Positions 24,721 through 32,347 of a stretch of DNA of 33,468 nucleotides are shown in pieces. Positions within the stretch are counted from its first letter, which is position 1. Each line of letters opens with the position of its first letter. Source of the DNA: Pyropia haitanensis (taxonomy: Eukaryota > Rhodophyta > Bangiophyceae > Bangiales > Bangiaceae); NCBI GenBank assembly GCA_008729055.1, contig SDUX01000164.1, positions 1-33,468 of the forward strand, given 5' to 3'. The notes under the pieces were generated by a model, which saw nothing but the letters and a program-made list of their open reading frames with translations, was not told the DNA's origin and did not search any database. Both the position numbers and the translations under genes were made by a program.

Positions 24721-27700
24721 GACAAAAGTGGGCAAAAGTGGGCAAAAGTGGGCAAAAGTGGGTAGGAAGTGGGTAAGAAGTGGGCAAAAAGGGGCAAAAA
24801 GGGGGCCAAATTGGGACACAAATGGCCAATTGGGGGCAAGAAGTTTCCATAACTGCAAAGAAAATTCACGTGAAAGTCGCCAGAAAGTCGTCCAACAGTG
24901 GCCACAAAGTGCGCCCCGCCACCCAAACTGTCCACTGCGCGTTCCGCCCGTCACACTGGCGTGGACGGTGTGAGGGCGGAACTTTTGTCGCCGACCGTCA
25001 CGCCTGGCTGTGGGGACCCCCACGTGGCAAAAACCATTCCACAAAATTGACACGTGGAAACCGGCGCTCCACAAAACACTCGTTGCATCCAACGGACGCG
25101 CCAACAAACGGGTCGGCCAACCACCCCATGCACGACGGTGCGGGTGGAACCTCGGACGTCGAGCGGGCGGATGTATGGCTGGAATAAAGGATGCGAGCCA
25201 ATTCGGCCGCCGGAGCGCGTGCTGCATTGCTGTACACGCGAAAGTGGGCAAAAGTGGGCAACAGTGGGCAAAAGTGGGTGAGAAGCGGCCAACCACCGCA
25301 TGCACGACCGTGCGGGTGGAACCTCGGACAAGCGGGTGGATCTATGGCTGGAACGAAGTATGCGCGCCAATTCGGCCGCCGGATGGTGTGCAGCATCGCT
25401 GTAGACACAAAAGTGGGCAAAAGTGGGCAAAAGTGGGCAAAAGTGGGTAGGAAGTGGGTAAGAAGTGGGCAAAAAGGGGGCAAAAAGGGGGCCAAATTGG
25501 GACACAAATGGCCAATTGGGGGCAAGAAGTTTCCATAACTGCAAAGAAAATTCACGTGAAAGTCGCCAGAAAGTCGTCCAACAGTGGCCACAAAGTGCGC
25601 CCCGCCACCCAAACTGTCCACTGCGCGTTCCGCCCGTCACACTGGCGTGGACGGTGTGAGGGCGGAACTTTTGTCGCCGACCGTCAGTGGGACCCCCACG
25701 TGGCAAAAACCATTCCACAAAATTGACACGTGGAAACCGGCGCTCCACAAAACACTCGTTGCATCCAACGGACGCGCCAACAAACGGGTCGGCCAACCAC
25801 CCATGCACGACGGTGCGGGTGGAACCTCGGACGTCGAGCGGGCGGATGTATGGCTGGAATAAAGGATGCGAGCCAATTCGGCCGCCGGAGCGCGTGCTGC
25901 ATTGCTGTACACGCGAAAGTGGGCAAAAGTGGGCAACAGTGGGCAAAAGTGGGTGAGAAGCGGCCACCACCGCATGCACGACCGTGCGGGTGGAACCTCG
26001 GACATCAGCGGGTGGATCTATGGCTGGAACGAAGTATGCGCGCCAATTCGGCCGCCGGATGGTGTGCAGCATCGCTGTAGACACAAAAGTGGGCAAAAGT
26101 GGGCAAAAGTGGGCAAAAGTGGGTAGGAAGTGGGTAAGAAGTGGGCAAAAAGGGGCAAAAAGGGGGCCAAATTGGGACACAAATGGCCAATTGGGGGCAA
26201 GAAGTTTCCATAACTGCAAAGAAAATTCACGTGAAAGTCGCCAGAAAGTCGTCCAACAGTGGCCACAAAGTGCGCCCCGCCACCCAAACTGTCCACTGCG
26301 CGTTCCGCCCGTCACACTGGCGTGGACGGTGTGAGGGCGGAACTTTTGTCGCCGACCGTCACGCCTGGCTGTGGGGACCCCCACGTGGCAAAAACCATTC
26401 CACAAAATTGACACGTGGAAACCGGCGCTCCACAAAACACTCGTTGCATCCAACGGACGCGCCAACAAACGGGTCGGCCAACCACCCCATGCACGACGGT
26501 GCGGGTGGAACCTCGGACGTCGAGCGGGCGGATGTATGGCTGGAATAAAGGATGCGAGCCAATTCGGCCGCCGGAGCGCGTGCTGCATTGCTGTACACGC
26601 GAAAGTGGGCAAAAGTGGGCAACAGTGGGCAAAAGTGGGTGAGAAGCGGCCACCACCGCATGCACGACCGTGGGGTGGAACCTCGGACATCAGCGGGTGG
26701 ATCTATGGCTGGAACGAAGTATGCGCGCCAATTCGGCCGCCGGATGGTGTGCAGCATCGCTGTAGACACAAAAGTGGGCAAAAGTGGGCAAAAGTGGGCA
26801 AAAGTGGGTAGGAAGTGGGTAAGAAGTGGGCAAAAAGGGGGCAAAAAGGGGGCCAAATTGGGACACAAATGGCCAATTGGGGGCAAGAAGTTTCCATAAC
26901 TGCAAAGAAAATTCACGTGAAAGTCGCCAGAAAGTCGTCCAACAGTGGCCACAAAGTGCGCCCCGCCACCCAAACTGTCCACTGCGCGTTCCGCCCGTCA
27001 CACTGGCGTGGACGGTGTGAGGGCGGAACTTTTGTCGCCGACCGTCACGCCTGGCTGTGGGACCCCCACGTGGCAAAAACCATTCCACAAAATTGACACG
27101 TGGAAACCGGCGCTCCACAAAACACTCGTTGCATCCAACGGACGCGCCAACAAACGGGTCGGCCAACCACCCCATGCACGACGGTGCGGGTGGAACCTCG
27201 GACGTCGAGCGGGCGGATGTATGGCTGGAATAAAGGATGCGAGCCAATTCGGCCGCCGGAGCGCGTGCTGCATTGCTGTACACGCGAAAGTGGGCAAAAG
27301 TGGGCAACAGTGGGCAAAAGTGGGTGAGAAGCGGCCACCACCGCATGCACGACCGTGCGGGTGGAACCTCGGACATCAGCGGGTGGATCTATGGCTGGAA
27401 CGAAGTATGCGCGCCAATTCGGCCGCCGGATGGTGTGCAGCATCGCTGTAGACGCAAAAGTGGGCAAAAGTGGGCAAAAGTGGGCAAAAGTGGGTAGGAA
27501 GTGGGTAAGAAGTGGGCAAAAAGGGGCAAAAAGGGGGCCAAATTGGGACACAAATGGCCAATTGGGGGCAAGAAGTTTCCATAACTGCAAAGAAAATTCA
27601 CGTGAAAGTCGCCAGAAAGTCGTCCAACAGTGGCCACAAAGTGCGCCCCGCCACCCAAACTGTCCACTGCGCGTTCCGCCCGTCACACTGGCGTGGACGG

Positions 27701-30700
27701 TGTGAGGGCGGAACTTTTGTCGCCGACCGTCACGCCTGGCTGTGGGACCCCCACGTGGCAAAAACCATTCCACAAAATTGACACGTGGAAACCGGCGCTC
27801 CACAAAACACTCGTTGCATCCAACGGACGCGCCAACAAACGGGTCGGCCAACCACCCCATGCACGACGGTGCGGGTGGAACCTCGGACGTCGAGCGGGCG
27901 GATGTATGGCTGGAATAAAGGATGCGAGCCAATTCGGCCGCCGGAGCGCGTGCTGCATTGCTGTACACGCGAAAGTGGGCAAAAGTGGGCAACAGTGGGC
28001 AAAAGTGGGTGAGAAGCGGCCAACCACCGCATGCACGACCGTGCGGGTGGAACCTCGGACATCAAGCGGGTGGATCTATGGCTGGAACGAAGTATGCGCG
28101 CCAATTCGGCCGCCGGATGGTGTGCAGCATCGCTGTAGACAAAAGTGGGCAAAAGTGGGCAAAAGTGGGTAGGAAGTGGGTAAGAAGTGGGCAAAAAGGG
28201 GGCAAAAAGGGGGCCAAATTGGGACACAAATGGCCAATTGGGGGCAAGAAGTTTCCATAACTGCAAAGAAAATTCACGTGAAAGTCGCCAGAAAGTCGTC
28301 CAACAGTGGCCACAAAGTGCGCCCCGCCACCCAAACTGTCCACTGCGCGTTCCGCCCGTCACACTGGCGTGGACGGTGTGAGGGCGGAACTTTTGTCGCC
28401 GACCGTCACGCCTGGCTGTGGGGACCCCCACGTGGCAAAAACCATTCCACAAAATTGACACGTGGAAACCGGCGCTCCACAAAACACTCGTTGCATCCAA
28501 CGGACGCGCCAACAAACGGGTCGGCCAACCACCCCATGCACGACGGTGCGGGTGGAACCTCGGACGTCGAGCGGGCGGATGTATGGCTGGAATAAAGGAT
28601 GCGAGCCAATTCGGCCGCCGGAGCGCGTGCTGCATTGCTGTACACGCGAAAGTGGGCAAAAGTGGGCAACAGTGGGCAAAAGTGGGTGAGAAGCGGCCAA
28701 CCACCGCATGCACGACCGTGCGGGTGGAACCTCGGACATCAAGCGGGTGGATCTATGGCTGGAACGAAGTATGCGCGCCAATTCGGCCGCCGGATGGTGT
28801 GCAGCATCGCTGTAGACACAAAAGTGGGCAAAAGTGGGCAAAAGTGGGCAAAAGTGGGTAGGAAGTGGGTAAGAAGTGGGCAAAAAGGGGCAAAAAGGGG
28901 GCCAAATTGGGACACAAATGGCCAATTGGGGGCAAGAAGTTTCCATAACTGCAAAGAAAATTCACGTGAAAGTCGCCAGAAAGTCGTCCAACAGTGGCCA
29001 CAAAGTGCGCCCCGCCACCCAAACTGTCCACTGCGCGTTCCGCCCGTCACACTGGCGTGGACGGTGTGAGGGCGGAACTTTTGTCGCCGACCGTCACGCC
29101 TGGCTGTGGGGACCCCCACGTGGCAAAAACCATTCCACAAAATTGACACGTGGAAACCGGCGCTCCACAAAACACTCGTTGCATCCAACGGACGCGCCAA
29201 CAAACGGGTCGGCCAACCACCCCATGCACGACGGTGCGGGTGGAACCTCGGACGTCGAGCGGGCGGATGTATGGCTGGAATAAAGGATGCGAGCCAATTC
29301 GGCCGCCGGAGCGCGTGCTGCATTGCTGTACACGCGAAAGTGGGCAAAAGTGGGCAACAGTGGGCAAAAGTGGGTGAGAAGCGGCCAACCACCGCATGCA
29401 CGACCGTGCGGGTGGAACCTCGGACATCAAGCGGGTGGATCTATGGCTGGAACGAAGTATGCGCGCCAATTCGGCCGCCGGATGGTGTGCAGCATCGCTG
29501 TAGACACAAAAGTGGGCAAAAGTGGGCAAAAGTGGGCAAAAGTGGGTAGGAAGTGGGTAAGAAGTGGGCAAAAAGGGGGCAAAAAGGGGGCCAAATTGGG
29601 ACACAAATGGCCAATTGGGGGCAAGAAGTTTCCATAACTGCAAAGAAAATTCACGTGAAAGTCGCCAGAAAGTCGTCCAACAGTGGCCACAAAGTGCGCC
29701 CCGCCACCCAAACTGTCCACTGCGCGTTCCGCCCGTCACACTGGCGTGGACGGTGTGAGGGCGGAACTTTTGTCGCCGACCGTCACGCCTGGCTGTGGGG
29801 ACCCCCACGTGGCAAAAACCATTCCACAAAATTGACACGTGGAAACCGGCGCTCCACAAAACACTCGTTGCATCCAACGGACGCGCCAACAAACGGGTCG
29901 GCCAACCACCCCATGCACGACGGTGCGGGTGGAACCTCGGACGTCGAGCGGGCGGATGTATGGCTGGAATAAAGGATGCGAGCCAATTCGGCCGCCGGAG
30001 CGCGTGCTGCATTGCTGTACACGCGAAAGTGGGCAAAAGTGGGCAACAGTGGGCAAAAGTGGGTGAGAAGCGGCCAACCACCGCATGCACGACCGTGCGG
30101 GTGGAACCTCGGACATCAAGCGGGTGGATCTATGGCTGGAACGAAGTATGCGCGCCAATTCGGCCGCCGGATGGTGTGCAGCATCGCTGTAGACACAAAA
30201 GTGGGCAAAAGTGGGCAAAAGTGGGCAAAAGTGGGTAGGAAGTGGGTAAGAAGTGGGCAAAAAGGGGGCAAAAAGGGGGCCAAATTGGGACACAAATGGC
30301 CAATTGGGGGCAAGAAGTTTCCATAACTGCAAAGAAAATTCACGTGAAAGTCGCCAGAAAGTCGTCCAACAGTGGCCACAAAGTGCGCCCCGCCACCCAA
30401 ACTGTCCACTGCGCGTTCCGCCCGTCACACTGGCGTGGACGGTGTGAGGGCGGAACTTTTGTCGCCGACCGTCACGCCTGGCTGTGGGGACCCCCACGTG
30501 GCAAAAACCATTCCACAAAATTGACACGTGGAAACCGGCGCTCCACAAAACACTCGTTGCATCCAACGGACGCGCCAACAAACGGGTCGGCCAACCACCC
30601 CATGCACGACGGTGCGGGTGGAACCTCGGACGTCGAGCGGGCGGATGTATGGCTGGAATAAAGGATGCGAGCCAATTCGGCCGCCGGAGCGCGTGCTGCA

Positions 30701-31618
30701 TTGCTGTACACGCGAAAGTGGGCAAAAGTGGGCAACAGTGGGCAAAAGTGGGTGAGAAGCGGCCACCACCGCATGCACGACCGTGCGGGTGGAACCTCGG
30801 ACATCAAGCGGGTGGATCTATGGCTGGAACGAAGTATGCGCGCCAATTCGGCCGCCGGATGGTGTGCAGCATCGCTGTAGACGCAAAAGTGGGCAAAAGT
30901 GGGCAAAAGTGGGCAAAAGTGGGTAGGAAGTGGGTAAGAAGTGGGCAAAAAGGGGCAAAAAGGGGGCCAAATTGGGACACAAATGGCCAATTGGGGGCAA
31001 GAAGTTTCCATAACTGCAAAGAAAATTCACGTGAAAGTCGCCAGAAAGTCGTCCAACAGTGGCCACAAAGTGCGCCCCGCCACCCAAACTGTCCACTGCG
31101 CGTTCCGCCCGTCACACTGGCGTGGACGGTGTGAGGGCGGAACTTTTGTCGCCGACCGTCACGCCTGGCTGTGGGGACCCCCACGTGGCAAAAACCATTC
31201 CACAAAATTGACACGTGGAAACCGGCGCTCCACAAAACACTCGTTGCATCCAACGGACGCGCCAACAAACGGGTCGGCCAACCACCCCATGCACGACGGT
31301 GCGGGTGGAACCTCGGACGTCGAGCGGGCGGATGTATGGCTGGAATAAAGGATGCGAGCCAATTCGGCCGCCGGAGCGCGTGCTGCATTGCTGTACACGC
31401 GAAAGTGGGCAAAAGTGGGCAACAGTGGGCAAAAGTGGGTGAGAAGCGGCCAACCACCGCATGCACGACCGTGCGGGTGGAACCTCGGACATCAAGCGGG
31501 TGGATCTATGGCTGGAACGAAGTATGCGCGCCAATTCGGCCGCCGGATGGTGTGCAGCATCGCTGTAGACACAAAAGTGGGCAAAAGTGGGCAAAAGTGG
31601 GCAAAAGTGGGTAGGAAG

Positions 31619-31790
31619 TGGGTAAGAAGTGGGCAAAAAGGGGGCAAAAAGGGGGCCAAATTGGGACACAAATGGCCAATTGGGGGCAAGAAGTTTCCAT
31701 AACTGCAAAGAAAATTCACGTGAAAGTCGCCAGAAAGTCGTCCAACAGTGGCCACAAAGTGCGCCCCGCCACCCAAACTGTCCACTGCGC
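31619..31790 (+). repeat. Module C1 (putative diverged ~172-bp monomer)
   Basis: The module begins with the end of the G-rich minisatellite (gtgggtaagaa, then two gggggcaaaaa-type steps). It continues through ccaaattgggacac, the palindrome CCAATTGG within ggccaattggggg, and the 10-bp palindrome TTCACGTGAA, and ends in a C-rich stretch. Its middle resembles C2: aaaattcacgtgaaagtcgcc compares with aaaattgacacgtggaaacc. The following tccaacagtggccacaaag compares with tccaacggacgcgccaacaaa. The identity of C1 as a monomer paralogue is the weakest of the four. Confidence 0.55.
31715..31724. other. 10-bp palindrome TTCACGTGAA (first CACGTG site)
   Basis: This is a perfect palindrome in C1 with a CACGTG core, the sequence bound by many bHLH proteins (E-box/G-box). 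It is lost by short deletions in several copies: ~1658 and ~17068 read attcacgaaag; ~2336 and ~21960 read attcagtgaaag; ~21325 reads attgagtgaaag. Binding is not implied by the sequence alone. Confidence 0.6.
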
Positions 31791-31832
31791 GTTCCGCCCG
31801 TCACACTGGCGTGGACGGTGTGAGGGCGGAAC
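31791..31832. repeat. Inverted repeat: 15-bp stem with one bulge
   Basis: The left arm GTTCCGCCCGTCACAC and right arm GTGTGAGGGCGGAAC pair over 15 bp, with one unpaired G in the left arm and an 11-base loop (tggcgtggacg). It is the strongest dyad I found in the unit and is present in almost all copies, usually intact. Block II/V copies are broken: 8008-8040 lacks it, ~23248 has lost most of the loop, and the duplicated copy at about 20030 has lost TCACAC. It could be a cruciform or protein-binding dyad, or an RNA hairpin if transcribed. It is not a rho-independent terminator, since there is no T-run of consequence and the context is eukaryotic. Confidence 0.75.
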
Positions 31833-31859
31833 TTTTGTCGCCGACCGTCACGCCTGGCT

Positions 31860-31877
31860 GTGGGGACCCCCACGTGG
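31860..31877. other. Small hairpin GTGGGGACCCCCAC joined to a CCACGTGG palindrome
   Basis: GTGGGG and CCCCAC are inverted arms around two bases (31860-31873). The palindrome CCACGTGG (31870-31877) overlaps the right arm and supplies the second CACGTG site. The G and C runs vary by one base between copies: many units read tgtgggacccccac and others tgtggggaccccac. This is a frequent source of the 685-689 bp length differences. Confidence 0.6.
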
Positions 31878-31900
31878 CAAAAACCATTCCACAAAATTGA

Positions 31901-31906
31901 CACGTG
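31901..31906. other. Third CACGTG site
   Basis: CACGTG in attgacacgtggaaacc lies 30 bp after the second site and 184 bp after the first. It is at the position in C2 that aligns with the C1 site, supporting C1/C2 paralogy. Confidence 0.55.
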
Positions 31907-31979
31907 GAAACCGGCGCTCCACAAAACACTCGTTGCATCCAACGGACGCGCCAACAAACGGGTCGGCCAACCACCCCAT

Positions 31980-31991
31980 GCACGACGGTGC
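31980..31991. repeat. Short dyad in module B
   Basis: GCAC-gacg-GTGC sits at the position homologous to the TCACAC/GTGTGA core of the large C2 inverted repeat, immediately before the shared gggtggaac/gggcggaac block. It is short enough to be chance in isolation. The interest is its equivalent position in three modules. Confidence 0.5.
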
Positions 31992-32032
31992 GGGTGGAAC
32001 CTCGGACGTCGAGCGGGCGGATGTATGGCTGG

Positions 32033-32038
32033 AATAAA
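32033..32038 (+). promoter_or_regulatory. AATAAA hexamer in module B
   Basis: A canonical eukaryotic poly(A) hexamer lies within ggaataaagg in module B and is absent at the homologous position of A (ggaacgaagt). A GT-rich tract begins ~60 bases downstream. It recurs once per unit on the + strand. Whether any transcript uses it is unknown, and a six-base match in a repeated sequence carries little weight by itself. Confidence 0.3.
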
Positions 32039-32090
32039 GGATGCGAGCCAATTCGGCCGCCGGAGCGCGTGCTGCATTGCTGTACACGCG

Positions 32091-32130
32091 AAAGTGGGCA
32101 AAAGTGGGCAACAGTGGGCAAAAGTGGGTG
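32091..32130 (+). repeat. Second G-rich decamer tract at the end of module B
   Basis: This tract has four GGG runs with the 7-base loops CAAAAGT, CAACAGT and CAAAAGT, so it also fits the G3+N1-7 rule. It lies about 170 bp upstream of the longer A/C1 tract, giving two possible quadruplex sites per unit at ~170 and ~519 bp alternating intervals. The CAACAGT middle copy is diagnostic for B. Confidence 0.8.
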
Positions 32131-32135
32131 AGAAG

Positions 32136-32307
32136 CGGCCAACCACCGCATGCACGACCGTGCGGGTGGAACCTCGGACATCAAGCGGGTGGATCTATGG
32201 CTGGAACGAAGTATGCGCGCCAATTCGGCCGCCGGATGGTGTGCAGCATCGCTGTAGACACAAAAGTGGGCAAAAGTGGGCAAAAGTGGGCAAAAGTGGG
32301 TAGGAAG
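32136..32307 (+). repeat. Module A (172-bp monomer)
   Basis: The module starts cggccaaccaccgcatgc and ends gtgggtaggaag. It is the paralogue of B in direct tandem and has the same length. A-specific features are the SphI-type palindrome GCATGC followed by a GCACG-AC-CGTGC dyad, the segment atggtgtgcagcatcgctg, and four full copies of the 10-bp minisatellite, which run on into C1. The A/B junction is the simplest remnant of an ancestral monomeric array. Confidence 0.85.
32152..32163. repeat. Short dyad in module A
   Basis: GCACG-ac-CGTGC is homologous in position to the B dyad and to the C2 inverted repeat. Outer bases (CCGC on the left, GGG further right) could extend it imperfectly. It is conserved in most units. 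A single change (gaccgtggggg) in subfamily II copies such as 14610 and 18190 destroys the right arm. Confidence 0.5.
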
Positions 32308-32347
32308 TGGGTAAGAAGTGGGCAAAAAGGGGGCAAAAAGGGGGCCA
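32261..32347 (+). repeat. G-rich 10-11 bp minisatellite at the A/C1 junction
   Basis: Four caaaagtggg decamers are followed by ~11-bp steps (taggaagtggg, taagaagtggg, caaaaaggggg, caaaaagggggcc). The first four G3 runs are separated by 7-base loops (CAAAAGT), which satisfies the common G3+N1-7 quadruplex rule. The A4 tracts recur every 10 bp, close to one helical turn, which predicts intrinsic curvature. All G runs are on the + strand. The tract recurs in nearly every unit and is longest around 8513-8663. Quadruplex formation and bending are predictions from sequence, not shown. Confidence 0.85.

Larger units (their letters stand above)
21831..24740 (+). repeat. Array block V: second degraded patch
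   Basis: Landmark spacings fall to 603, 574, 597, 549, 628 and 591 bp. Short deletions hit different modules. The A module at ~21831-21880 loses the aattcggccgcc core and most minisatellite copies. Around 22100-22240 the C2/B junction and most of B are gone. Module B/A at 22768-22975 is heavily altered. C2/B at 23248-23640 is replaced by a mosaic, and B is collapsed at 24602-24670. Fully recognisable units lie between these points. The block is bounded on both sides by near-consensus units, so it is internal to the array and not its edge. Confidence 0.85.
31791..31963 (+). repeat. Module C2 (putative diverged ~172-bp monomer)
   Basis: Landmarks shared with B occur in the same order and at similar distances. 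GACGGTG is at 31814 (B: 31984, 170 bp later). GGCTG follows 42 bases on (B: 43). A ccattcc/ccaattcgg segment follows at offset 70 (B: 64). An acacg-gaaa segment follows at offset 86 (B: 100). This supports common descent from one monomer followed by divergence. C2 holds the strong inverted repeat at 31791-31832 and two of the three CACGTG sites. Confidence 0.6.
31964..32135 (+). repeat. Module B (172-bp monomer)
   Basis: The module starts cggccaaccaccccatgc and ends gtgggtgagaag. It aligns over its full length with module A, sharing gtgcgggtggaacctcggac, tatggctggaa, ccaattcggccgccgga and the terminal caaaagtgggcaa repeats, with substitutions throughout and no net length difference. B-specific features are ggaataaaggatgcg (A has ggaacgaagtatgcg), gagcgcgtgctgcattgctg, and only three and a half copies of the 10-bp minisatellite. 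B lies directly upstream of A in every well-preserved unit. Confidence 0.85.
31619..32307 (+). repeat. Reference 689-bp higher-order unit (C1-C2-B-A)
   Basis: This clean copy is used here as the type unit. It divides into C1 (31619-31790), C2 (31791-31963), B (31964-32135) and A (32136-32307), giving 172+173+172+172 bp. The unit length leaves remainder 2 on division by 3, so no reading frame can run through successive clean copies unchanged. The four-part division is exact for B and A, which are visibly paralogous. For C1 and C2 it is an inference from weaker similarity and from the length arithmetic. The unit start is arbitrary because the array is circularly permutable. Confidence 0.85.

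Noticed and set aside
31715..31724. Yeast CDEI centromere element (RTCACRTG)
   Set aside because: The base before TCACGTG is T, not a purine, and no AT-rich CDEII or CDEIII follows.
31780..31832. H-type pseudoknot (GTCCAC pairing with the GTGGAC loop of the inverted repeat)
   Set aside because: The pairing exists, but a 5-base connector would have to span a 15-bp helix. This is geometrically unlikely, so it is kept only as an alternative pairing.
32136..32307. CENP-B box (NTTCGNNNNANNCGGGN)
   Set aside because: I tested the TTCG and CGGG words of A and B on + and found no match with the required spacing; the CCCG words checked in C2 did not match on the reverse strand either.
32136..32307. 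Promoter elements from CCAAT words in A, B and C1
   Set aside because: Five-base matches in repeated DNA without a TATA box, start site or gene are not evidence of a promoter.
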